Part shown: positions 1-5,381 of the stretch, piece by piece
Position numbering within the stretch: position 1 is the stretch's first letter
How the letters are laid out: every line of letters starts with the position of its first letter
Assembly: GCA_047605425.1 (NCBI GenBank)
Contig: JASGFT010000270.1
Coordinates: 1 to 5,381 of the forward strand
DNA length: 5,381 bases
DNA from: JAKPAM01 sp047605425
Lineage (GTDB): Bacteria; Pseudomonadota; Gammaproteobacteria; Burkholderiales; Burkholderiaceae_E
Direction of reading: 5' to 3'
Made by a program: the position numbers and the translations under genes
The notes under the pieces: model-generated
Seen by the model: the letters and a program-made list of their open reading frames with translations, nothing else
The model's database searches: none
Told to the model about the DNA's origin: nothing

Positions 1-766
1 CGTTGCGCGGCCGCGTCCACAGCGCGCTGGCCTGGTTGACGGTCTCGAACTCGTCGAGCGGCACCTGCTCGCCCTTGTCCTTGTCCCACTGCTCCTTGCG
101 CATCTCGATCGGCAGCGAGATGTGATCCGAGTACGTGCGGATGATCTGGCGCAGCTTCCACGCCGACAGCAGCTCGTCGGGCGAATCGGCGTCGTCGGCC
201 TCGGCTTCCGTACCGGCCGCCCGCAGGTGCAGCACGACCGTCGTGCCGCGCTCGGGGCGATCGATCGTCTCGACCGAGAACTCGCCGCTGCCGTCGGACT
301 CCCAGCGCACGCCCTGGTCGACCGGCAGGCCCGCGCGGCGCGTCAGCACGGTGACCCGGTCGGCCACGATGAACGACGAATAGAAGCCGACGCCGAACTG
401 GCCGATCAACTGCGAATCGCGGCCGCGGTCGCCGGAAAGCTGCGAGAAGAACTCGCGCGTGCCCGAGCGCGCGATCGTGCCCAGGTTGGCGACCGCCTCG
501 TCGCGCGACATGCCGATGCCGTTGTCGCTGATGCTGATCGTGCGCGCCGCCTTGTCGAAATCGACACGGATCTTCAGCTCGGCGCCGTCCTCGAGCAGCT
601 CGGGTTTGTCGATCGACTCGAAGCGCAGCTTGTCGCAGGCGTCCGACGCGTTCGAGATCAGTTCGCGCAGGAAGATTTCGCGATTGCTGTACAGCGAGTG
701 GATCATCAACTGCAGCAGTTGCTTGACTTCTGTCTGGAAGCCCAGTGTTTCCTTCATCGTGCCCAT
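1..766 (-). CDS. htpG: Chaperone protein HtpG (bacterial Hsp90), N-terminal part, runs off left edge
   Basis: HtpG is the cytosolic bacterial Hsp90, an ATP-dependent dimeric chaperone. About 255 residues are visible, covering the GHKL ATPase domain and the start of the middle domain; the family is usually about 620-650 residues, so over half lies outside the window. Counting from the ATG at 757, the motifs are: the opening block with LMIHSLYSNREIFLRELISN (residues 18-36, catalytic-type Glu32), DNGIGM (78-83, ATP-binding Asp78), GTIARSGT (93-100) and GQFGVGFYSSFIVAD (119-133), then ALWTRPRN at the edge. The order and spacing match E. coli HtpG closely. Two in-frame ATGs are possible, at 766 and at 757. 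Neither has a convincing Shine-Dalgarno; I used 766, but 757 is equally reasonable. An acidic stretch (about residues 184-195, EAEADDADSPDE) is longer than the E. coli loop. A candidate sigma-32 promoter lies upstream, so separate heat-shock transcription is likely. Identity is certain; only the start is in doubt. Confidence 0.97.
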   Translation of the reverse strand, partial: MGTMKETLGFQTEVKQLLQLMIHSLYSNREIFLRELISNASDACDKLRFESIDKPELLEDGAELKIRVDFDKAARTISISDNGIGMSRDEAVANLGTIARSGTREFFSQLSGDRGRDSQLIGQFGVGFYSSFIVADRVTVLTRRAGLPVDQGVRWESDGSGEFSVETIDRPERGTTVVLHLRAAGTEAEADDADSPDELLSAWKLRQIIRTYSDHISLPIEMRKEQWDKDKGEQVPLDEFETVNQASALWTRPRN

Positions 767-827
767 GGTTGCGTAGTGGTCTGGTCGAAAGGATCCGACA
801 TCCGGTTGATGAACGTGGCGGTGATGG

Positions 828-856
828 TGATAGGGACGGCCACGGCCGATTTCAAG
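828..856 (-). promoter_or_regulatory. Putative sigma-32 (heat-shock) promoter of htpG
   Basis: On the minus strand the sequence reads CTTGAAA (856-850), a 14-base spacer (849-836), then CCCTATCA (835-828). The sigma-32 consensus is CTTGAAA with a spacer of roughly 13-17 bases and CCCCATnT. The -35 is a perfect match, and the -10 matches 5 of its 7 specified bases. Transcription would start near 821, giving a leader of about 55 bases to the ATG at 766. The same bases also make a weaker sigma-70 pattern, TTGAAA (855-850), 17 bases, TATCAC (832-827), so dual recognition is possible. The element lies entirely between the hydrolase stop and htpG, and htpG is a known sigma-32 target in E. coli. The call is inferred from sequence match and context. 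Confidence 0.6.
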
Positions 857-868
857 AGGACGCGCCGA

Positions 869-1993
869 TCACCGAAGACCGTCGAGGCTGAAATGCGCGA
901 GCACGTCGGCGCGATCGACGTCGTCGAAGCTGGCCGGCGACCACTTCGGCGACTTGTCCTTGTCGATCAGCAGCGCGCGCACCCCTTCGACGAAATCCGG
1001 GCGGCGCTGGCAATTCGTCGCCAGCACCAGGTCGAGCGCCAGCACCTCGCGCAGCGACAGGTGCCGGCAGCGCTCCAGGTATTCGAAGGTCACGAACGCG
1101 GCCGTCGGCGAACCGTTGGCGAGGCTGGCCGCCGGCGTCTCGAACCACGGATCTTCCTGGGCGGCCGCCAGCAATGCGTCGCGCAGCGCCGTCACCGTCG
1201 GCATCGCGGCGATCACGCGCAGCGCATCGAAGTAGCTGCGCAGGTTCGACTCCGGCAGCCCCGCCGCGGCCCGGCGCGCGGCGGCCAGCATCCGCATCGA
1301 CACGATCTCGCGGTCGCGGCGCGCCTGGCCGGTGAACGGCTGCGCCAGCAGGTCGGCCCACAGCGCATCGCGCATCTCCAGCGGCACGAACGCATCGGCC
1401 AGGCCCGCGAACAGCGCGTCGGCCTCGTTGATGATCAGGCCGGTCAGCGCCAGGATGCGGCCGATGCCCGCCGGCACGCGATTCAGGAAGAAGCCGCCGC
1501 CGACGTCCGGAAACAGGCCGATGTGGATCTCGGGCATCGCCAGCTTCGTGCGCTCGGCCAGCACGCGATGGCTGGCGCCGGCGAACAGGCCGACGCCGCC
1601 GCCCATGCACACGCCGTGCGAATAAGCGATGAACGGCTTGCCGAACGTGTGGATCAGGTAGTCGAGCTGGTACTCGACGTCGAAGAACGCATCGCCGTAG
1701 ACGAAACGCCGCGGCCCGCCCTCGCGGACCCGGCGGATCACGTCGGCGACGTCGCCGCCCGCGCAGAAGCCCTTGTCGCCGGCGCCCTGCAGCACCACGG
1801 CCACGATCCCCTCATCCGACTGCCAGGCGCGGAACTGGTCGAGCATCATCTGGCACATCCGCAGGTTCAGCGCGTTCAACTGGCGCGGCCGGTCGAGCGT
1901 GGCGAAGCCGATCCGGTGGCCGGAGGCGGTCGCCCGTTCTTCGAACGTCATCGGCGCGGGCGCCGCGGCGGCGGGAGAAGTCATTGAGGTCAC
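869..1993 (-). CDS. Enoyl-CoA hydratase/isomerase family protein, probable 3-hydroxyisobutyryl-CoA hydrolase
   Basis: This is a cytosolic crotonase-fold protein of the HIBCH (ECH_2) type. The predicted reaction is hydrolysis of 3-hydroxyisobutyryl-CoA to 3-hydroxyisobutyrate and CoA, a step of valine degradation. Counting from the GTG at 1993 (374 residues), visible motifs are LDRPRQLNAL (33-42), GAGDKGFCAGGD (70-81, first oxyanion-hole strand), GVCMGGGVGL (127-136, second oxyanion-hole glycines) and PEIHIGLFPDVGGGFFLNR (154-172), which supplies the Glu and Asp typical of the hydrolase. The C-terminal block RRPDFVEGVRALLIDKDKSP (330-349) separates HIBCH-like proteins from shorter enoyl-CoA hydratases, and the length fits. 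The start is uncertain. GTG 1993 has AGGA ten bases upstream; ATG 1984 is three codons downstream; ATG 1951 begins MTFEERA, close to where I recall homologues beginning, but has no ribosome site. The frame stays open up to a TTG at 2056, judged unlikely. Substrate assignment is by family; an enoyl-CoA hydratase role cannot be excluded. Confidence 0.88.
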   Translation of the reverse strand: MTSMTSPAAAAPAPMTFEERATASGHRIGFATLDRPRQLNALNLRMCQMMLDQFRAWQSDEGIVAVVLQGAGDKGFCAGGDVADVIRRVREGGPRRFVYGDAFFDVEYQLDYLIHTFGKPFIAYSHGVCMGGGVGLFAGASHRVLAERTKLAMPEIHIGLFPDVGGGFFLNRVPAGIGRILALTGLIINEADALFAGLADAFVPLEMRDALWADLLAQPFTGQARRDREIVSMRMLAAARRAAAGLPESNLRSYFDALRVIAAMPTVTALRDALLAAAQEDPWFETPAASLANGSPTAAFVTFEYLERCRHLSLREVLALDLVLATNCQRRPDFVEGVRALLIDKDKSPKWSPASFDDVDRADVLAHFSLDGLR

Positions 1994-2003
1994 GATGCGT
2001 GGT

Positions 2004-2007
2004 TCCT
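2004..2007 (-). promoter_or_regulatory. Candidate ribosome binding site (AGGA) deciding the hydrolase start
   Basis: The minus strand reads CCAGGAACC with AGGA at 2007-2004. It ends 10 bases before the in-frame GTG at 1993 and 19 bases before the ATG at 1984. It is the only purine-rich Shine-Dalgarno-like tract near the possible starts, so it favours the GTG. The match is short and the spacing is at the long end of the useful range, so support is modest. Confidence 0.4.
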
Positions 2008-2035
2008 GGTTGCGAATGAGCGAAACGGGGGCGGT

Positions 2036-2080
2036 GCCGTCAGTGGCCGCCGTCAATATAGGCCGTCAGCGACCGCCGTC
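2036..2080. repeat. Imperfect 19-base direct repeat overlapping the parC stop codon
   Basis: On the plus strand, GCCGTCAGTGGCCGCCGTC (2036-2054) and GCCGTCAGCGACCGCCGTC (2062-2080) agree at 17 of 19 positions and are separated by the 7-base AT-rich AATATAG. On the coding strand, the copy at 2080-2062 encodes the last ParC residues DGGR and its TGA. The downstream copy would encode DGGH and a TGA. The period is 26 bases, so the second copy lies in a different frame from parC. Both copies have the same orientation, so they do not form a terminator hairpin with each other. It could be a small tandem duplication of the parC end or chance similarity in GC-rich sequence. Confidence 0.6.
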
Positions 2081-4432
2081 CGGCGCGCCGTCGCGGGACA
2101 GGCTCAGGCGCGCGTCCTTGATGCGCGGCTCGAGGAAGCGGCCCTTGCGCGCCCGCGCGCCATCGTAGTCGGCGAGCGCGGCGGCCGTGAACCGGCGCTC
2201 GACCGGCTTGGCGCCGCGGCCGATGCCTTCGATCAGCACGCCGGCGGCCCCATACACGATGGCCTGGCGCAGCGGATCCTTGTCGTCGAGGCCCATCAGG
2301 ATCACGCCGCGCCCGCCGTTCTTCAGCACCTTGACCTCGCCGACCGCGTACGACAGCGCCTTGCCCTGCGTCGACACGCACAGCACGCGGTCCAGGCCCG
2401 GCCGGAACGGCGCCGGGCGCAGCAGCCGGTCGCCGTCCTCGAGCGACACGAAGCTCTTGCCCGAGCGGGTCCGCCCGACCAGGTCGGACGCCTGGCACAG
2501 CAGGCCGTAGCCGTTGGCCGTGCTCAGCAGCAGGCCGGTATCGGCCGGCGCCGCCAACGCGTGCGCGATGCGGGCACCGGGTTCCAGCTCGATGAAGCTG
2601 GTGATCGGGCTGCCGTCGCCGCGCGCCGACGGCAACTGGCTGACCGGGATCGAATACGCCTTGCCGTTGGTGGCCAGCGCCAGCAACTGGTCGGTCGTGC
2701 GCACCTCGAAGGCGCCGTAGAACGCATCGCCGGCCTTGAAGCCGAACTGCGTCCAGTCGTGCCCGTGCCCCTGGCGCGCGCGGACCCAGCCGCGCTCGGA
2801 GACGATGACGGTCACCGGCTCCTCGACGACCTTGACCTCGGCGACCGCGCGCTCGGCCGCCTCGATCAGCGTGCGGCGATCGTCGCCGTACTGCTTGGCG
2901 TCCTGCTGGATCTCCTTGATGACCTGGCGGCGCATCGCGCCGGGGTTCGCCAGCAGCGCCTCGAGCCCGCTCTTTTCGTCGCGCAGCGCCTTCAGCTCCT
3001 GCTCGATCTTGATCGCTTCGAGCCGGGCGAGCTGCCGCAGCCGGATCTCCAGGATGTCCTCGGCCTGCCGGTCGGTCAGCCCGAACGCCTCGATCAGCGC
3101 GGGCTTGGGCTCGTCGGACTGGCGGATGATGCGGATCACCTCGTCGATGTTCAGCAGCACGAGCTGCCGGCCCTCGAGGATGTGGATCCGGTCGTCGACC
3201 TTGCCGAGCCGGAAGCGCGTACGCCGGGTGACGGTGTCGATGCGGAACGTCGCCCATTCGGACAGGATCTCGGGCAGCGCCTTCTGGCGAGGCCGGCCGT
3301 CGATGCCGATCATCACCAGGTTCATCGGCACGCTGGTCTCGAGGCTGGTGTTGGCCAGCAGGATCGTCAGCATCTCCTGCTGGTCGATGCGCGAGGATTT
3401 CGGCTCGAACACCAGCCGCACGGCCGCGTCCTTGCCGGCCTCGTCGCGCACCGCATCGAGCACGCCGAGCATCGTCTGCTTGAGCTGGAGCTGCTCGGGC
3501 GTCAGCGATTTCTTGCCGGTGCGCACCTTCGGGTTCGTCAGCTCCTCGATCTCTTCGAGCACCTTCTGCGCCGACACGCCGTGCGGCAGTTCGTGGATCA
3601 CGAGCTGCCACTGGCCGCGCGCGCGGTCCTCGATCGCGTGCCGCGCGCGGACCTTGATCGAACCGCGGCCGCTCGCGTAGATGTCGCGGATCTCGTCGGC
3701 CGGCGTGATGATCTGGCCGCCGCCGGGAAAATCCGGCCCGGGCAGCAGCTCGCAGATCCCTTCGATGCCGATCCGCGGATCCTTGATCACCGCGATCGCC
3801 GCCTCGGCGACCTCGCGCAGGTTGTGCGACGGGATCTCGGTGGCCATGCCGACCGCGATGCCCGACGCGCCGTTGAGCAGCACCATCGGCAGCCGCGCCG
3901 GCAACTGCCGCGGTTCGCGCGACGAGCCGTCGTAGTTGGGCAGGAAATCGACGGTGCCCAGCTCGATCTCGTCCAGCAGCAACCGCGAGTACGGCGTCAG
4001 CCGCGCCTCGGTGTAGCGCATCGCCGCCGCGCCGTCGCCGTCGCGCGAACCGAAGTTGCCCTGGCCGTCGATCAGCGGATAGCGCATCGCGAAGCCCTGC
4101 GCCATCCGCACCAGCGCCTCATAAGCGGCCACGTCGCCGTGCGGATGGTACTTGCCGAGCACGTCGCCGACGACGCGCGCCGACTTGACCGGCTTGGCCG
4201 TCGGCCCCAGCCCCATCTCGCTCATCGCGTACAGGATGCGCCGCTGCACCGGCTTTTGCCCGTCGCAGACGTCGGGCAGCGCCCGGCCCTTGACGACCGA
4301 CACCGCGTAGTCGAGGTAAGCGCGCTCGGCGTAATCGGCCAGCGTCAGCGCCTCGTCGCCGTCGTCGCCATGACCGCCGCTGCCGCCACCGGCGGCATCC
4401 CCGGGCAGGTTGGAGAACAGGTCCTCGGTCAT
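2066..4432 (-). CDS. parC: DNA topoisomerase IV subunit A (ParC)
   Basis: ParC is the DNA breakage-reunion subunit of topoisomerase IV (ParC2ParE2), which unlinks daughter chromosomes. It has 788 residues, slightly longer than E. coli ParC (752). After a Gly/Asp-rich N-terminal tail (about 11-27) come the winged-helix region with GKYHPHGD (93-100), the catalytic pair Arg139-Tyr140 in AAMRYTEARL, and GASGIAVGMATEIPSHN (188-204) with the DNA-intercalating Ile192. The tower/coiled-coil region follows (LTDRQAEDILEIRLRQLARL, 452-471), then the beta-pinwheel C-terminal domain (about 540-750) with pinwheel-type elements such as GRTRSGKSF (653-661) and LKNGGRGV (703-710). The ParC-like C-terminal domain and the adjacent parE indicate ParC rather than GyrA. 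At the quinolone-contact site the usual Ser (E. coli Ser80) is Val101, codon GTG at 4132-4130, while the acidic partner is kept as Glu105. The ATG at 4432 follows the parE TGA by one base with only a weak ribosome site (GTGGA), which suggests translational coupling. Confidence 0.96.
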   Translation of the reverse strand: MTEDLFSNLPGDAAGGGSGGHGDDGDEALTLADYAERAYLDYAVSVVKGRALPDVCDGQKPVQRRILYAMSEMGLGPTAKPVKSARVVGDVLGKYHPHGDVAAYEALVRMAQGFAMRYPLIDGQGNFGSRDGDGAAAMRYTEARLTPYSRLLLDEIELGTVDFLPNYDGSSREPRQLPARLPMVLLNGASGIAVGMATEIPSHNLREVAEAAIAVIKDPRIGIEGICELLPGPDFPGGGQIITPADEIRDIYASGRGSIKVRARHAIEDRARGQWQLVIHELPHGVSAQKVLEEIEELTNPKVRTGKKSLTPEQLQLKQTMLGVLDAVRDEAGKDAAVRLVFEPKSSRIDQQEMLTILLANTSLETSVPMNLVMIGIDGRPRQKALPEILSEWATFRIDTVTRRTRFRLGKVDDRIHILEGRQLVLLNIDEVIRIIRQSDEPKPALIEAFGLTDRQAEDILEIRLRQLARLEAIKIEQELKALRDEKSGLEALLANPGAMRRQVIKEIQQDAKQYGDDRRTLIEAAERAVAEVKVVEEPVTVIVSERGWVRARQGHGHDWTQFGFKAGDAFYGAFEVRTTDQLLALATNGKAYSIPVSQLPSARGDGSPITSFIELEPGARIAHALAAPADTGLLLSTANGYGLLCQASDLVGRTRSGKSFVSLEDGDRLLRPAPFRPGLDRVLCVSTQGKALSYAVGEVKVLKNGGRGVILMGLDDKDPLRQAIVYGAAGVLIEGIGRGAKPVERRFTAAALADYDGARARKGRFLEPRIKDARLSLSRDGAPDGGR

Positions 4433-4433
4433 C

Positions 4434-5381
4434 TCAGATATCCACTTCGGCTTCGTTGCCGCGCTCTTCGATCCATGCGCGCCGCGCGGCGGCCTCGCCC
4501 TTGCCCATCAGCATCGTGAAGCGCTGCGCGGTCAGCGACGCCCCGGTCATGCCCAGCGTCACCGGCAGCAGTCGCCGCGTGTCCGGGTTCATCGTCGTCT
4601 CCCACAACTGCTCGGCGTTCATCTCGCCCAGGCCCTTGAACCGCGAGATGTCCCAGCTCCCTTCGCGCACGCCCTCCTTGCGCAGCTTGTCCTCGACGTG
4701 GCGCAGCTCGCCCTCGTCCAGGCAGTACAGCTTGCGCAGCGGGCGCTTGCCCAGCGCCGGCACGTCGACGCGGAACAGCGGCGGACGGGCGATGTGCACG
4801 TGGCCGCGCTCGACCAGCGTCGGAAAGTGCCGGAAGAACAGCGTCAGCAACAGCACCTGGATGTGCGAGCCGTCGACGTCGGCGTCCGACAGCACGCAGA
4901 TCTTGCCGTAGCGCAGGTTCGACAGATCGACGGCGGCGCCGGCCGGGTGCGGATCGACGCCGATCGCCACCGCGATGTCGTGCACCTCGTTGTTGGCGAA
5001 CAGGCGGTCGCGCTCGGTCTCCCAGGTGTTGAGCACCTTGCCGCGCAGCGGCAGGATCGCCTGGAACTCCTTGTTGCGGCCCATCTTGGCCGAACCGCCG
5101 GCCGAATCGCCCTCGACCAGGAATAGCTCGTTGCGGGCGATGTCGGTCGATTCGCAGTCGGTCAGCTTGCCCGGCAGCACCGCCACGCCCGAGCTCTTGC
5201 GCTTTTCGACCTTCTGCGCGGCGCGCGTGCGCGCCTGCGCCTGGCGCACGACGAGCTCGGCCAGCTTGCGGCCGTGGTCGACGTGCTGGTTCAACCACAG
5301 CTCGAGTTGCGGGCGCGCCATCGAGCCGACCAGCCGCACCGCGTCGCGCGAGTTCAGCCGCTCCTTGATCTGGCCCTGGAA
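4434..5381 (-). CDS. parE: DNA topoisomerase IV subunit B (ParE), C-terminal half, runs off right edge
   Basis: ParE is the ATPase and TOPRIM subunit of topoisomerase IV. Only the last 315 residues are in the window, about half of a roughly 630-650 residue protein; the ATPase domain lies upstream. The first visible codons read FQGQIKERLNSRDAVRL, matching the end of the transducer domain (E. coli FEGQTKERL). Counting from the edge, the TOPRIM domain shows ELFLVEGDSAGGSAK (85-99) with catalytic Glu90, PLRGKVLNTWE (111-121) and the metal-binding SDADVDGSH (165-173: Asp166, Asp168, Asp170). The conserved RFKGLGEMN (247-255) comes near the C-terminus, and the protein ends EAEVDI, as in ParE (E. 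coli AEIEV). It lacks the roughly 170-residue insertion found in many proteobacterial GyrB proteins, and parC follows directly, so this is ParE. The TGA at 4436-4434 is one base from the parC ATG, forming a parE-parC operon. All expected catalytic residues in the visible part are present. Confidence 0.96.
   Translation of the reverse strand, partial: FQGQIKERLNSRDAVRLVGSMARPQLELWLNQHVDHGRKLAELVVRQAQARTRAAQKVEKRKSSGVAVLPGKLTDCESTDIARNELFLVEGDSAGGSAKMGRNKEFQAILPLRGKVLNTWETERDRLFANNEVHDIAVAIGVDPHPAGAAVDLSNLRYGKICVLSDADVDGSHIQVLLLTLFFRHFPTLVERGHVHIARPPLFRVDVPALGKRPLRKLYCLDEGELRHVEDKLRKEGVREGSWDISRFKGLGEMNAEQLWETTMNPDTRRLLPVTLGMTGASLTAQRFTMLMGKGEAAARRAWIEERGNEAEVDI

Noticed and set aside
837..848. 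Inverted repeat CGGCCGTGGCCG after the hydrolase stop, as a terminator
   Set aside because: The stem is only 4-5 bp and is not followed by a T-run on the minus strand. It lies inside the spacer of the putative htpG promoter.
122..1987. A 621-codon plus-strand open frame running antisense to htpG, the gap and the hydrolase gene
   Set aside because: It overlaps two clearly recognisable minus-strand genes. Its product is Arg/Ala/Gln/His-rich with no recognisable domain. GC-rich genes with few A/T third bases commonly give long antisense open frames.
2055..2083. TATATT (2060-2055) as the -10 of a sigma-70 promoter for the hydrolase gene
   Set aside because: No acceptable -35 lies 16-18 bases upstream and there is no extended -10 TGn. 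On sequence alone it is too weak to annotate as a promoter.
2040..3611. A 523-codon minus-strand frame within parC, ending in DGGH
   Set aside because: It is an out-of-frame shadow of parC with Arg/Ala/Gly-rich content. The shared DGGH/DGGR ending is explained by the 19-base direct repeat.
2561..4519. A 652-codon plus-strand open frame antisense to parC and the end of parE
   Set aside because: It shows the same composition effect. The product is Arg/Asp/Leu/Gln-rich without a known motif, while the opposite strand encodes an intact ParC throughout.
4986..4994. Asn in ParE at the E. coli Ser458 position (FANNEVHD versus LASQEVHD), as a possible quinolone-resistance change
   Set aside because: This position varies between lineages, and the surrounding sequence diverges too. 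Nothing in the window suggests a selected mutation.
1..5381. Search for mobile elements, CRISPR arrays, tRNA/rRNA genes, toxin-antitoxin or defence genes
   Set aside because: The window is almost fully covered by four core genes with uniform composition. The only gaps are 72 and 102 bases long, and none of these signals is visible.

Overview
The window is a GC-rich stretch of bacterial chromosome with four genes, all on the minus strand. In transcription order (right to left) they are the C-terminal half of parE, a complete parC, a complete CoA-thioester hydrolase/enoyl-CoA hydratase family gene, and the N-terminal part of htpG. Third codon positions are strongly G/C, and the ParC and HtpG sequences resemble those of Betaproteobacteria, most likely Burkholderiales. 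For example, ParC has the GSRDGDGAAAMRYTEARL block around the catalytic tyrosine. This assignment rests on remembered family sequences, not on a search.

Layout: parE enters from the right edge (5381) and stops at 4434. parC follows after one base (TGA-G-ATG), so the two topoisomerase IV subunits are almost certainly co-transcribed and translationally coupled. parC ends at 2066. A 72-base gap follows, holding an imperfect 19-base direct repeat that overlaps the parC stop codon. The hydrolase gene (1993 to 869) is next; it carries motifs of 3-hydroxyisobutyryl-CoA hydrolase (valine catabolism). A 102-base gap then precedes htpG. That gap contains a good match to a heat-shock (sigma-32) promoter, which fits htpG being a classic heat-shock gene. 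htpG runs off the left edge.

Functionally, ParE and ParC form topoisomerase IV, which decatenates replicated chromosomes. The hydrolase and the HtpG chaperone have no evident link to it, so this looks like ordinary conserved core-genome synteny. I see no mobile element, CRISPR array, RNA gene or defence system. The points most worth a second look are the valine at the ParC quinolone-contact position normally held by serine, the putative sigma-32 promoter of htpG, and the direct repeat that duplicates the parC terminus including an out-of-frame stop.
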